Positions 51,322-61,229 of a DNA stretch of 64,000 nt are shown piece by piece. The position numbers were made by a program, and so were the translations under genes. Source of the DNA: Mesobacillus jeotgali. GTDB taxonomy: Bacteria; Bacillota; Bacilli; Bacillales; Cytobacillaceae. The stretch is from NCBI RefSeq assembly GCF_002874535.1, contig NZ_CP025025.1, positions 2,031,526 to 2,095,525 on the forward strand, read 5' to 3'. The notes below the pieces were generated by a model, which was not told where the DNA came from, made no database searches, and saw only the letters and a program-made list of their open reading frames with translations. Within the stretch, counting starts at the first letter, position 1, and each line of letters starts with the position of its first letter.

Positions 51322-52045
51322 AAATAAAGTCGTAATTATTACAGGGGCTAGCAGTGGGATTGGTCGTGCTACTGCTGTTAAATTAGCAAGTGAAGGTGCG
51401 AAAATTGTTCTTGCTGCAAGAAGGGAAGAACGATTACAAGAGCTTGCCGAGAAAATCCATTCACTTGGCGGCACAGCTGTTTATAAAGTAACAGATGTCA
51501 CTTCACTGGAGGAGGTTCAAAATTTGTCTGGTTTCGCACTTGAACAGTATGGACAAATCGACGTTCTTTTCAATAATGCTGGAATCATGCCGCTTTCCTA
51601 TATGAAGAATAATAGAGTGGAAGAATGGAATCAAATGATAGACGTCAACATTAAAGGAGTCTTACACGGTGTGAGCGCCGTCCTTCCCCACATGCTAGAA
51701 AGAAACAGTGGACATATCATCACGACATCTTCAGTTGCAGGACATGGAATCTTCCCTTCAGGGACAGTGTATTGTGCAACAAAGTTCGCTGCCAGAGTCA
51801 TAATGGAGGGCCTTAATAAAGAATTGACCAAATCGGATATCAGGACTACCACAATCTCACCAGGGGTCGTAGATACAGAGCTGGCGGATTTGATTGTTGA
51901 CCCAGAAGTGAGACCAATCTTTGAGAATCCTGAACTTCCTTCCATCAAAAGCGAGGACATAGCAAATGCAGTCTTTTATGCCTTATCACAGCCAGCCACT
52001 GTTTCTGTAAACGAAATTATCATTAGACCGACAAATCAAGGGTGA
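51308..52045 (+). CDS. Short-chain dehydrogenase/reductase
   Basis: The 245-residue classical SDR has ITGASSGIGRA, NNAGIMP, the catalytic Ser (TTSSVAGHG) and YCATKFA. ATG 51308 follows AAAAGGAG; the upstream start at 51287 lies within the M28 gene and lacks a site. Its 5' end overlaps the peptidase gene by 14 bp. It closes the operon that begins with the GNAT gene. Confidence 0.87.
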   Translation: MSAIKNKVVIITGASSGIGRATAVKLASEGAKIVLAARREERLQELAEKIHSLGGTAVYKVTDVTSLEEVQNLSGFALEQYGQIDVLFNNAGIMPLSYMKNNRVEEWNQMIDVNIKGVLHGVSAVLPHMLERNSGHIITTSSVAGHGIFPSGTVYCATKFAARVIMEGLNKELTKSDIRTTTISPGVVDTELADLIVDPEVRPIFENPELPSIKSEDIANAVFYALSQPATVSVNEIIIRPTNQG

Positions 52046-52147
52046 TTTGTTCAAAGCGATCTTCATAAATTAATCAGATATAGATTTATGGCACTCCATA
52101 ACGTACTTTCTAAAGACATGATTGGGTTTTATCATATAAGGGTTTGG

Positions 52148-52169
52148 AATATTCGTTTATACGAATATT
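52148..52169. other. AT-rich perfect hairpin
   Basis: AATATTCGT, loop TTAT, ACGAATATT: a 9-bp perfect inverted repeat between the SDR gene and the small gene at 52241. It may be an operator or a weak terminator. Confidence 0.35.
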
Positions 52170-52240
52170 TCGGTTAACTCGATGTGTTTTGTTCCTTGGT
52201 ATGGGGAAAAATATCTCCACCATACAAAGGATGTGATAGA

Positions 52241-52504
52241 ATGTTTGTCGAGGGGAAGATTATTTCGGGTGAATTTGATCAAGCCATAAACCAATTTTCT
52301 CTGCAGCGGGTTAAAAGCTTTGAAACGCAATCCATTTTCAAAGAGTGCCAGATGGAGGCAGTGTATAATTATTTGAAAAAACACGAAAACGATCCTGATG
52401 GGCAAATTATCACACTATATGATCAGATGCCGGTCAGGCTGACACAATCGGAGATCAACCAATTGCTAAGCGACCTTGAGAGAGTTAAGTCGCTATACCA
52501 ATGA
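52241..52504 (+). CDS. Unknown small protein, 87 residues
   Basis: A soluble, mixed-charge helical protein with no membrane segment and no recognised domain; the C-terminal half (LYDQMPVRLTQSEINQLLSD) is likely a helical pair. ATG 52241 follows AAAGGATGTGATAG. Stand-alone gene; function unknown. Confidence 0.7.
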   Translation: MFVEGKIISGEFDQAINQFSLQRVKSFETQSIFKECQMEAVYNYLKKHENDPDGQIITLYDQMPVRLTQSEINQLLSDLERVKSLYQ

Positions 52505-52626
52505 AAAGCAGGTCTAGCTGACTTGCTTTTTTCTATTTCCTACAGGAATATCTGCTATTTCTCCCGAATAGTTAACCAATGAATCTACAATAAGATTTAT
52601 GATAAGTTAGAGGAGGAAGAAGTCCT

Positions 52627-53064
52627 ATCAAAGCAAAAATAAAACCATTAGTCGGAGGGCTGATATCAGGGGTAGTCCTTGGATTGTTTTTAAAACTTGT
52701 CCAATCTATAACAAGCATAAAAGTGTATACCTTATTGCTGAATGTTGATTACATACCGCTCCTAAAGAATTTAAAGTTATCTGAAGCTGTTGAGTTTGGA
52801 TTGCATATGGTGATCTCAATAGGACTCGGCATAGTTATGAACTTTTACATAATCAAAAAAGGTTTAGGAAAAGAAGCAATACACCGATTTGTCATTAGAG
52901 TTAGCTTAATAGTTGGTTTGCTGCTGTTTCCAACAACGCTTCTCTCAGAAAGGACACCACCAATCACAAGTGCATATGCCTTTTTAATTTGGATGGCGGG
53001 TCACTGGATTTATGGCTTGGTTTTGGGGAGAGTTTTATCATTTAAGGAAGGAGAGAGGGTTTGA
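52627..53064 (+). CDS. Unknown four-helix membrane protein, apparent ATC start
   Basis: The hydrophobic protein (145 residues if read from 52627) has three to four predicted membrane helices. Open frame and a good membrane segment (KPLVGGLISGVVLGLFLKLV) extend upstream of the first ordinary in-frame start (TTG 52684), which has no ribosome binding site and would cut that helix. AGGAGG at 52611-52616 points to ATC at 52627 (10-nt spacing), in a position where Met-Lys-Ala would be expected. This is either a rare ATC start or a G-to-C change of ATG. The stop overlaps the next gene's TTG. The family is unknown to me. Confidence 0.6.
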   Translation: MKAKIKPLVGGLISGVVLGLFLKLVQSITSIKVYTLLLNVDYIPLLKNLKLSEAVEFGLHMVISIGLGIVMNFYIIKKGLGKEAIHRFVIRVSLIVGLLLFPTTLLSERTPPITSAYAFLIWMAGHWIYGLVLGRVLSFKEGERV

Positions 53065-53522
53065 AAAAGAAAAACTTCTATATATTATCTATCGTTATAT
53101 TTATTTTTCTTATATATGGTGTTGCCAGATGGAACGATTTTCGTGAAAAGAATTTAGCAGATTTGCTAGATACAAGCAAAATTGAAAAAATCTATTATAA
53201 TCAGCTTCCGATTAAGGATGAAATGGCAGCATATAATCGGCAATTAACGGATGGTCAATCAATTCAGGAACTGATTACTTTCCTAAGCCTATATAAAGTC
53301 AAGAAAATCGGCGACCGCGATTTTGTTTCAGAATATCCAGATGAACAATTCCAATTCCAATTGGAATATGAAGACGACCGGGTTACGATGCCTTCGATAA
53401 TCGAAAGGGATGTACTATTAAATGATATGTATCAATATGAAATCACCAATGGTCCGGTGGATTTTGAATGGCTGGAGGAGTTTTTAGAGAGGAATGGAGA
53501 AGAAGTGTCAATCAATGGTTAA
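53061..53522 (+). CDS. Unknown membrane-anchored protein
   Basis: The 153-residue protein has a short basic N-terminus and one membrane helix (about residues 5-22), then an acidic extracellular domain. It starts with TTG overlapping the TGA of the previous gene (TTGA), with GGAGAGAGG upstream, so the two are translationally coupled. Function is unknown. Confidence 0.68.
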   Translation: MKKKNFYILSIVIFIFLIYGVARWNDFREKNLADLLDTSKIEKIYYNQLPIKDEMAAYNRQLTDGQSIQELITFLSLYKVKKIGDRDFVSEYPDEQFQFQLEYEDDRVTMPSIIERDVLLNDMYQYEITNGPVDFEWLEEFLERNGEEVSING

Positions 53523-53613
53523 TTATCCATTTATCTAAAAACCTTTTGAATTCTGAATCAGCACCTGCATATGTAGTTTAGGTAAAAGGAGATAAAATTG
53601 CTATGAGCAAACA

Positions 53614-53650
53614 AAATGCCAGGAGATTACGCTCCTGGCATTTGTTTTTG
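53614..53650. terminator. Bidirectional terminator
   Basis: Stem AAATGCCAGGAG / CTCCTGGCATTT (12 bp, 6-nt loop) with a TGTTTTTG tail on the plus strand. It contains the last codons of the convergent cyclase gene. Confidence 0.8.
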
Positions 53651-55267
53651 TTGCTTATTCATATGGAAGGTGAATTTATTTTTACCGGCTCGTTTTGAAA
53701 CATAGAGTGCCTCGTCGGCATAACTAATGACGGTAAAAGGGTCGATATCATGATCGGGCCATACTGCACCTCCAACGCTGCATCCGACATGAAGCTTTGA
53801 TTCAGCTATTTCATAAGGTTTGTTTATGTTCGTAATCAGCTTGTTCGCTATTGCGGTAAGCTCATGTTTCTTTGACTCAGTCGTACTGACGACCACAAGA
53901 AATTCGTCACCGCCAAGTCTGAAGATAGGATCTTCTTTACGGGTATTTTCGTTCAGTCTGCGAGCCACTTCCTTTAGCAGCTGGTCTCCCGTTTGATGTC
54001 CATACGTATCGTTGATTATTTTAAATCCATCCAAATCCAAATATAAAAAGGACAATGAATTTCCTGAAGTTTTCTCCTGTTTTAAAAATTGATCAAGCGC
54101 GACACGGTTTCCAAGACCGGTCAGCAGATCATGATGGGCCAGGTTTTCCATTTTGCCCAAACTGGATTCTGTACGTACCAATGTATCAACTAAATCCCTT
54201 AAGGAACTGGATAGGAGTTCAAGGTCTTTGATACCTTTTATTAAAGGAATAGTGCTTTCTTTGCCAATTCTTAAACTGTGAGCTGCTCTAGATATCTTTT
54301 GTAAAGGATTGGTTATGAAACCGGCAAGAAGCCAGCCAATAATAGCAAAGACAAAAGCAGTTATTGTGCCAAGTTTGATTATAAAAGATTTTAGTTGTTC
54401 GACAGGGGCGAAAGCGTTCTCTTCAGGGATTCGGACTATGACCTTCCATCCAAGGCCAGAATAATCTTGATGGCCGTCACCGACTGCAAATCCAGTTAGA
54501 TAATTTTTTCCGTCCGGCCACTCTTCCACGAGCCAGCTATTGACACCATTCCTTGCCTTATGAACACTCTCAACGTCAAGGACTTTTCCTGTCATACCAT
54601 CTGGTCCAAGCAGGACCGTACTGTCCAAACCGCTCACCACAAAAACTTCCGCTCCACTCAATTCATCCTTTAATGGTTCCACAATTTCATCCTGTACTTG
54701 CCGCGACCATTCCCAGCTGAGATGCGCAGCCAGAACACCAGTGAAATTGCCGTTTTCATCTGTTAACGCTTTGCTGATATCGACAAACTGCATCGGCTCT
54801 CCATTTGGATTCGGAAGCAGGTTTGCAAGAAGAACCGCATTATGGACATCGCCAATGAAAGTTCCTTTTTTTCCTTCCTGATAAACAGGACGCTGTGATA
54901 TGTCAGAGCCTACCAGAATTTTGTCTGATGCTGCGACCACAGTCCCAGCTGAATCAGTCAGGCCAATCCACGAAAATACGGGAATACTGGATTTTAACTG
55001 GTCCAGCAATACCTGAGCTGACTGCAGATCTTCTTGGGATTTAATATCTTCTATTTGACTTAGAACCTCAACTTCCCCGATTCGTGACCACATAAACGAA
55101 TCTAGCTTATCCGCCATATGATAGGCAGTAGAAGACAGACTGTTACCAATCTCTCTTTTGATTGTTACACTTGAATGCTTGCTGATCGTTATACTCAACA
55201 GCATCGTTAGCGCAATGATGATGACACCAAAAAATAGAGCCATATACGCTCGAAGGTTGATTTTCAT
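53627..55267 (-). CDS. Membrane diguanylate cyclase with extracellular sensor domain
   Basis: The 546-residue protein has a first membrane helix (about residues 8-28), an extracellular double-Cache-like sensor (about 30-290), a second helix (about 292-316), a HAMP-like linker and a GGDEF domain (about 375-540). The active-site motif is intact (FRLGGDEF), and RKED five residues before it matches the inhibitory I-site. It should make cyclic di-GMP in response to an external ligand and be product-inhibited. No EAL domain is present. Stand-alone gene. Confidence 0.92.
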   Translation of the reverse strand: MKINLRAYMALFFGVIIIALTMLLSITISKHSSVTIKREIGNSLSSTAYHMADKLDSFMWSRIGEVEVLSQIEDIKSQEDLQSAQVLLDQLKSSIPVFSWIGLTDSAGTVVAASDKILVGSDISQRPVYQEGKKGTFIGDVHNAVLLANLLPNPNGEPMQFVDISKALTDENGNFTGVLAAHLSWEWSRQVQDEIVEPLKDELSGAEVFVVSGLDSTVLLGPDGMTGKVLDVESVHKARNGVNSWLVEEWPDGKNYLTGFAVGDGHQDYSGLGWKVIVRIPEENAFAPVEQLKSFIIKLGTITAFVFAIIGWLLAGFITNPLQKISRAAHSLRIGKESTIPLIKGIKDLELLSSSLRDLVDTLVRTESSLGKMENLAHHDLLTGLGNRVALDQFLKQEKTSGNSLSFLYLDLDGFKIINDTYGHQTGDQLLKEVARRLNENTRKEDPIFRLGGDEFLVVVSTTESKKHELTAIANKLITNINKPYEIAESKLHVGCSVGGAVWPDHDIDPFTVISYADEALYVSKRAGKNKFTFHMNKQQKQMPGA

Positions 55268-55694
55268 TTAATCTATTCCTTTCACAGAAAAACTAAAAAA
55301 TCTCTACTTTGTCATATCGACAGATTTCGTCACTTATTTAGACGAGAAATGACAAATTCGAATGGTAAGCAGGGGAGAGGAACATGAAACTAAATAAAGC
55401 CAAGCTAAACTGATCGGATCAATCAATAGTATATCTGGTAGTTGCCAATGTTTTTTGATTTATAGGTAAGATATCTTTCAGCTAAGATTTTGCTAAAAAA
55501 CTGAATATATAAAATATTTTTTAAGAAAACAGTGATGATTCTCCCACTTTAAAAATATACTTTTTTCAAGTGATAAATGGAAAGTGATTTCCGCAGAGTG
55601 AAAACTTAGTAATCATCAGGTTAAAAACCCCTTTATCTTATAACTATCGCACTCCTCATAACTGCATTTTTATTTTTCTTAAAAATTCAAGAAA
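55268..55694. other. Non-coding interval between the cyclase and IclR genes
   Basis: No gene seen. AGTGAT occurs three times (55531, 55569, 55583), the last two 14 bp apart, and CACTT (55545) faces AAGTG (55568). These may be operator elements for the IclR protein, but the evidence is weak. Confidence 0.35.
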
Positions 55695-56504
55695 ATGAAA
55701 GGAGGTACTATTATTCGTACTTCTGCCGAAGACAATAAAAAAGGAATCAGGTCTGTAGAAAGAGCGCTAGAGATTATCGAAACTTTTTCAAATAGGGTAC
55801 GGGAGCAGACTTTGGTCCAAATCGCCCAAAAGACAGGACTTCCATTAACGACTGTTCATCGCAATGTCCAGACGCTCATGAAGAAGGGTTATTTAGAGCA
55901 AGATGAAAGGTCGGGGCTTTATAGGCCTGGGATGCAATTTGTCCGCATAGGCGGAATGATTATCCAGGGGTTTGACCTTGTCCAGAAAGCTACTCCGCAT
56001 TTACAGCGGCTCGCTAAAATGACGGAAATGAATGTAAACATGAGTGTATATGATAACGGTGAAAGTCTATGTCTGGTCAACATCGAATCCTTTCACAACT
56101 TTGGCTTTGAAATCAAAGTTGGACAAAGGCTGCCGATTTATGCCGGGGCGCTTTCAAGGCTCATTCTCGCCTATCTTCCAGAAAGAGAGTTTGAGAGTTT
56201 ATCAGACACTTTCCAAACCTTTACACCAATCACAATCTCACAAAGAGAAGAACTGAAAAAGAACATAGAGAGTATCCGTATTCATGGATATGCAAAGTCT
56301 GAAGGTGAGCTCCAGTTAGGAGCGGTTGCTTATGCTGCTCCAATTTTCAATTATGAAGACAAGCTTGAAGCGGGCATTGCCATCACGGGACCAGAACATT
56401 TCTATACAAATAAGGAGAAGCGTGACTTTTATAAAAAAGCCATCCTGCAAACAGCATCTGATATTTCGAAAGATATGGGATACAGGAAGGAATCCCGATT
56501 TTAA
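55695..56504 (+). CDS. IclR-family transcription regulator
   Basis: The regulator has an N-terminal winged helix (about residues 20-85: LVQIAQKTGLPLTTVHRNVQ) and a C-terminal IclR effector domain (about 100-262) with the conserved YAGALSRLILAYLP and GELQLGAVAYAAPIF segments. The start is uncertain. ATG 55695 has no ribosome binding site, while a perfect AAAGGAGGT lies inside the reading frame and points to ATT at 55713. IclR proteins usually control the adjacent catabolic operon; here that is the LD-carboxypeptidase and peptide importer. Confidence 0.88.
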   Translation: MKGGTIIRTSAEDNKKGIRSVERALEIIETFSNRVREQTLVQIAQKTGLPLTTVHRNVQTLMKKGYLEQDERSGLYRPGMQFVRIGGMIIQGFDLVQKATPHLQRLAKMTEMNVNMSVYDNGESLCLVNIESFHNFGFEIKVGQRLPIYAGALSRLILAYLPEREFESLSDTFQTFTPITISQREELKKNIESIRIHGYAKSEGELQLGAVAYAAPIFNYEDKLEAGIAITGPEHFYTNKEKRDFYKKAILQTASDISKDMGYRKESRF

Positions 56505-56518
56505 GAGAGGGGCTCAGT

Positions 56519-57472
56519 ATGGAAAAAGTGAAACCAAAGAGACTTGAAAAAGGGGATACGATCGGTATTGTTGCACCTGCAAGTCCCCACTATAATCGCA
56601 GTGACATTTTCCGTGGCATCGAAACTCTCGAAGAATGGGGATATAAAGTCATTGTGGGCAAGAACGTTCATAATAAACATGAGTATTTAGCAGGAACAGA
56701 TCAGGAGAGAGCGGACGATTTCAATGCTATGTTCGCCAATGAAGATGTGGATGCAGTGTTTGTGACGCATGGAGGCTATGGATCAGCAAGAATGCTAAGG
56801 TATATTGATTTTGATCTGGTAAGGCAGAATCCGAAAATTTTTATCGGTTATAGTGACATTACTTCCATCCACCTTGCTATTCAAAAATATACGAATCTCG
56901 TATCCTTCCATGGCCCAGGCATGGCTGGATTCAACCCGGAGGAATTATCAGAGTACCGAAGAGAGTATTTGTTTAAAGCAATTGCCCAGCAAGAGCCGAT
57001 TGGAGAGATCCGAAAGGCGAATGATAAGAAATGGATCAACATGATACGCAAAGGTGATGCTGAAGGCCAACTGACAGGAGGGAATTTAACCTTAGTTTGC
57101 GGATCCCTTGGCACACCTTATGAAATCGATACGAAGGGCAAAATTTTGTTTCTTGAAGAGGTTTGGGCTGAACCTTGGAATATCGACCATATGTTCACAC
57201 ATCTCTATAATGCAGGCAAGCTTCAGGAGGCTGCCGGAATTGTGATTGGCGAATGCACCGATTGCGGGCCGAAAAAGCATGACCCAGGTTTCCATGTCAC
57301 TTTCAGCCTCGAAGATATATTATACGAATTCATTGAACCTCTTGAAATACCAGCTATCCACGGTCTGCCGATCGGGCATACAAAAGAGCTTGCTACGCTG
57401 CCGATGGGTGTTGATGCTTATCTTGATGCGACGAATAAGAAATTGTTTGTGACAGAATCAGGTGTCCGCTAG
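56519..57472 (+). CDS. LD-carboxypeptidase/MccF-like S66 peptidase
   Basis: The 317-residue S66-family serine peptidase has the nucleophile Ser in IGYSDITS, the Glu in FLEEVWAEPW and the His in IHGLPIGH, which together form the Ser-Glu-His triad. Members cut L,D-peptide bonds in cell-wall peptides or detoxify microcin C-like peptides. Being in an operon with a peptide importer and an M20 amidohydrolase, it likely processes imported muropeptides or D-residue peptides. GAGAGGGG precedes the ATG. Confidence 0.88.
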   Translation: MEKVKPKRLEKGDTIGIVAPASPHYNRSDIFRGIETLEEWGYKVIVGKNVHNKHEYLAGTDQERADDFNAMFANEDVDAVFVTHGGYGSARMLRYIDFDLVRQNPKIFIGYSDITSIHLAIQKYTNLVSFHGPGMAGFNPEELSEYRREYLFKAIAQQEPIGEIRKANDKKWINMIRKGDAEGQLTGGNLTLVCGSLGTPYEIDTKGKILFLEEVWAEPWNIDHMFTHLYNAGKLQEAAGIVIGECTDCGPKKHDPGFHVTFSLEDILYEFIEPLEIPAIHGLPIGHTKELATLPMGVDAYLDATNKKLFVTESGVR

Positions 57473-57503
57473 ATTTCAAGAATCGTATAAAGGAGGAAAT
57501 TTA

Positions 57504-59309
57504 ATGTTAAAAAGAGGATTTAGTATCATGCTGATTTTCACCCTGATGTTGGGATTCATTGCTGTTCCGATGGATAAGCCGAATGCGGCAGAGCCTGTCA
57601 CCTTGAAGGTTGGCTGGACAGCGGAGGCGGATAGCATCAGTCCTTTCATTGCCTACAGTATATCGGCCACAGAAATTTTCAAGTTAATTTATGATCCTTT
57701 AGTTGCTTTTGATAATGAACTGAACCCTGTGGGAAGGTTGGCGAAGAGCTGGCAAGTAAGTGATGATAATTTAACTTGGACATTCACATTACAAGAAGGA
57801 GTAAAGTGGCATGACGGAGAGGCATTCACAGCAAAGGATGTAAAATTCACATACGAATTACTTCAGGAAAGCGGGTTAGGTTTATACGCAGGTTCTCTTG
57901 ATGGGGTCACCTCTATTGAAACACCGGATGATTTCACCGTAGTGATCAAAACCGATGAACCGAAAGCGAATATGCTTCAGATGACAACACCGATTTTACC
58001 GGAGCATATTTGGAAGGATATCAAGATGGAGGAATTAGAAACATGGCCAAATGAAAGCCCTGTTGGAACTGGAGCATTCAAATTCGTTGAAAATAAAGCC
58101 GGAGAGTACATCAAGCTCGAAAAAAATGATGATTACTTTTATAAGAAGGCAAACGTCGACAACTTGTTGCTCATTCTATATGCGAACACGGACACAATGG
58201 TCCAGTCATTGAAAATAGGTGAGATCGATGCTGCGATCAATCTTGGAGCACATCATGTAAAGATGCTTGAAAAAGAAGCTGATTTTGATGTTGTTTCAAC
58301 AGCAACACACGGGTTTACAGAGTTATCGATCAATACCTGGAAGGACGCAAAATCCAAAGGTAACCCTTTGTTGAAAATCAAGGAAGTAAGACAGGCGATG
58401 AGCTATGCAATTGACAAAGAGAAGCTCATTAATATTGCCTATGGCGGCCAGGCAGCTGCGGGATCAACATTGATTCCTCCAAGCCTTGATTTTTGGCATT
58501 ATAAACCGACAGATGAAGAGCTCCGTACCTATAACCCTGAAAAAGCAAAAGAATTGCTTGAGTCCGCCGGGTTCGCTGATCAGGACGGTAACGGAATCCG
58601 TGAAGACGAGGAAGGGAATGAGTTGAATTTCAGGTTCATGGTTAGGTCCGAAACATCGGAGGAAGTCCGAGCAGGCGAAATGATTGCATCCATGTTTGAG
58701 GAAGTTGGGATTGGAACGAAGGTTGAAGCAGTAGACGATGGGTTGTTGGGGGACCGCGTTTATGATAATGCTGACTTCGACTTGTTCATTTGGGGATGGG
58801 GGACAGATGCAGATCCGACAACCATTTTAAATGTGATGGCGTCCGATCAAATTGGCAGCTTAAGTGATTCCTATTATTCAAATGAAGAATACGATCAGCT
58901 GTTGGATCAGCAGGCAAAAATAATCGATCAAAATGAGAGGCAGAAAGTTGTCCATGAAATGCAAAAAATCCTTTATGATGAAGCGCCATATATCATTTTG
59001 CTATACGACAATGCCATCCAGGCAGTGAACAAAACTAAATGGGAAGGCTGGAAAAAGGTTGAAGGTGTGTACTTCTTTTCCTTTAACCATGAGAACTATC
59101 TTGATGTTAAACCAGTTACAGCAAAGGAAGAACCGGCTACAGACAGCGGTAAAAGTGATGCTAAAGGAAGTGCAGGAGAAGAAAAAGAAGAGAGCAATTC
59201 TAGTTCTGCACCAGTAATTCTAGCTGTTATTGCTGCAGCTGTCATTCTAATGGGAATCCTCATCTACCGTAAAAAGAAAAAAGGCATTTCAATCGATGAC
59301 GATATGTAG
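57504..59309 (+). CDS. Peptide-type ABC receptor with C-terminal membrane anchor
   Basis: The 601-residue SBP family 5 protein has a plain signal peptide (LIFTLMLGFIAVPMDKPNAA) with no lipobox cysteine. The receptor fold starts at about residue 30 and ends near 540. It is followed by a Ser/Glu/Lys-rich linker and a C-terminal membrane helix (APVILAVIAAAVILMGILIY) with a basic KKKKG tail. Retention by a C-terminal anchor instead of a lipid is unusual in Bacillus-like hosts and more typical of archaeal or some thermophile receptors. AAAGGAGG fixes ATG 57504. Confidence 0.9.
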   Translation: MLKRGFSIMLIFTLMLGFIAVPMDKPNAAEPVTLKVGWTAEADSISPFIAYSISATEIFKLIYDPLVAFDNELNPVGRLAKSWQVSDDNLTWTFTLQEGVKWHDGEAFTAKDVKFTYELLQESGLGLYAGSLDGVTSIETPDDFTVVIKTDEPKANMLQMTTPILPEHIWKDIKMEELETWPNESPVGTGAFKFVENKAGEYIKLEKNDDYFYKKANVDNLLLILYANTDTMVQSLKIGEIDAAINLGAHHVKMLEKEADFDVVSTATHGFTELSINTWKDAKSKGNPLLKIKEVRQAMSYAIDKEKLINIAYGGQAAAGSTLIPPSLDFWHYKPTDEELRTYNPEKAKELLESAGFADQDGNGIREDEEGNELNFRFMVRSETSEEVRAGEMIASMFEEVGIGTKVEAVDDGLLGDRVYDNADFDLFIWGWGTDADPTTILNVMASDQIGSLSDSYYSNEEYDQLLDQQAKIIDQNERQKVVHEMQKILYDEAPYIILLYDNAIQAVNKTKWEGWKKVEGVYFFSFNHENYLDVKPVTAKEEPATDSGKSDAKGSAGEEKEESNSSSAPVILAVIAAAVILMGILIYRKKKKGISIDDDM

Positions 59310-59315
59310 GGTAAA

Positions 59316-59345
59316 AAAGGGCAGAGTACACTACTTTGCCCTTTA
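59316..59345 (+). terminator. Hairpin between receptor and permease genes
   Basis: A 13-bp stem AAAGGGCAGAGTA / TACTTTGCCCTTT (one G-U pair) with a 3-nt loop and a weak T tail. It probably causes partial termination or protects the receptor mRNA, so more receptor than permease is made. Confidence 0.6.
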
Positions 59346-59368
59346 TTACAAAATTGAAGGTGAACTCT

Positions 59369-60343
59369 ATGGATAAAATGTATCTGGTAAAAAAACTATA
59401 TCAAGCATTCGTTACGATCATACTTGTACTCATTATTAACTTTTTCTTGTTTCGCGTCATGCCTGGGAACCCTTTAAGCATGATCATGCGAAATCCAAAT
59501 GCTTCAGCGGAGGCCATTGCAAAGGTAAAGCAGCTATTCGGTATTGACCAGCCGATTTATGTTCAGTTGTGGATTTATTTTAAACAGTTGGTCCAGGGTG
59601 ATTTGGGATTGTCGTTTATGTATAAACAACCAGTCATTGATGTCATCGCTGAGAAGCTGATTCCAACATTGCTGCTCGTTGGTGTTTCGACAATCATCGC
59701 CATCATAGCAGGAGTGCTGATTGGTATATTTGCTGCTTCTCGTCAAGGAAAGAAAGTCGACGCTTTCTCCTTGGCATTTTCCTTAATAACTTATTCAATG
59801 CCAACGTTTTGGCTCGGTATCATGTTAATCATTTTTTTCAGCAGCACCCTGAACCTCTTCCCAACAAGCGGCATGGTAACGGCAGGAAAGGTTTTTGGAA
59901 ATTCACTCGACCATGCAATCGATGTTTCGAAGCATTTAGTTCTGCCTGCTTTGACTTTGAGTCTTGTCTTAATCGGGCAGTTCGTGCTGATCATGCGAAA
60001 TTCTCTGTTGGAAGTATTGACGGAAGATTATATTACGACTGCAAAAGCAAAAGGCTTTTCGGAAAAATTGATCATGAAGCGTCATGCATTGCCAAATGCA
60101 ATGCTCCCGATGGTCACAATCATTGCAATCAATTTAGGCTTCATGATTGCTGGGGCAATCCAGATTGAAACTGTATTTTCATGGCCTGGATTGGGACGGT
60201 TAATGTATGAAGCACTGAATAACCGGGATTATCCATTATTGCAGGGTATTTTTCTGATTGTAAGCGTATGTGTCGTACTGGCCAACCTGTGTGCGGATAT
60301 TATTTATGGATACCTTGATCCAAGAATAAATAAAAAAACCTAG
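59369..60343 (+). CDS. Peptide-type ABC transporter permease (DppB)
   Basis: The 324-residue protein has six membrane helices and DppB features FFLFRVMPGNPLSMIMRNP and the EAA loop EDYITTAKAKGFSEKLIMKR. ATG 59369 follows GAAGGTGA; the upstream in-frame start overlaps the hairpin at 59316. It pairs with the permease at 60354. Confidence 0.91.
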   Translation: MDKMYLVKKLYQAFVTIILVLIINFFLFRVMPGNPLSMIMRNPNASAEAIAKVKQLFGIDQPIYVQLWIYFKQLVQGDLGLSFMYKQPVIDVIAEKLIPTLLLVGVSTIIAIIAGVLIGIFAASRQGKKVDAFSLAFSLITYSMPTFWLGIMLIIFFSSTLNLFPTSGMVTAGKVFGNSLDHAIDVSKHLVLPALTLSLVLIGQFVLIMRNSLLEVLTEDYITTAKAKGFSEKLIMKRHALPNAMLPMVTIIAINLGFMIAGAIQIETVFSWPGLGRLMYEALNNRDYPLLQGIFLIVSVCVVLANLCADIIYGYLDPRINKKT

Positions 60344-60353
60344 GGTGAAGAAG

Positions 60354-61226
60354 ATGGAACTGAAGAACTCGATAGCAATGAATAGATGGAAAGACTTATT
60401 AGAAATATTTCTTTCGAACAAGGCAGGACTTTTTGGCGCAGTCGTTCTCGGATTTTTCATCCTAATCGCCATATTTGGTCCGTTAATTTCCGACTATAAT
60501 CCGAAAGAATACGGGATCGGAGAGGTGTTGAGCCCTCCGTCACTTGATAATCTATTGGGAACCGATGATTTAGGAAGGGACGTTCTTGGCGGTGTTATTC
60601 TTGGAGCACGGATCTCGATTACTGTAGGGGTGCTGTCCACCTTGATCTCAATGATAGTGGGGACAGTAGTTGGTATTGCATCAGGATTTTATGGTGGAAA
60701 AGCAGATACACTGCTGATGCGGATTACGGATGTTTTCCTGGTACTCCCGTGGCTGCCACTGGCACTTGTATTGACAGCTGTCCTGGGAGCGAATCTTTGG
60801 AATATCATCCTTGTGATTGGCTTGACAAGTTGGCCAGGTACGGCAAGGATAGTCCGTTCCCAAACACTTTCTGTAAAAGAAAGGCAGTTCATCCAGCGGG
60901 CTCGGTCAATAGGAGCGAGCAATCTTTATATTATGCGCAAGCATATCCTTCCGAACGTATTTCCATTGATTTTTGCGAACACGATCCTTGTTTCAGCGGT
61001 TGCGATTCTTTCTGAAACTACCTTGAGCTTTCTTGGAATGGGAGATACCACGGCCCCAAGTTGGGGAATGATGCTCCACTATGCTTTTGAGTCAGGCGCC
61101 GCAAGTCTTGGTGCATATTGGTACTTGATTGCTCCAGGTTTGTGTGTAGTCCTTGTCGTTCTAGGATTTACTTTTATTGGTTACGCAATGGATGAGGTTC
61201 TAAATCCAAAGCTGAAAAGGAGATAA
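60354..61226 (+). CDS. Peptide-type ABC transporter permease (DppC)
   Basis: The 290-residue protein has DppC features: [20 protein letters not shown] and the EAA loop [23 protein letters not shown] 60354 follows AGGGTG; GTG 60345 is an alternative. It starts 10 bp after the first permease. Confidence 0.91.
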   Translation: MELKNSIAMNRWKDLLEIFLSNKAGLFGAVVLGFFILIAIFGPLISDYNPKEYGIGEVLSPPSLDNLLGTDDLGRDVLGGVILGARISITVGVLSTLISMIVGTVVGIASGFYGGKADTLLMRITDVFLVLPWLPLALVLTAVLGANLWNIILVIGLTSWPGTARIVRSQTLSVKERQFIQRARSIGASNLYIMRKHILPNVFPLIFANTILVSAVAILSETTLSFLGMGDTTAPSWGMMLHYAFESGAASLGAYWYLIAPGLCVVLVVLGFTFIGYAMDEVLNPKLKRR

Positions 61227-61229
61227 AAA

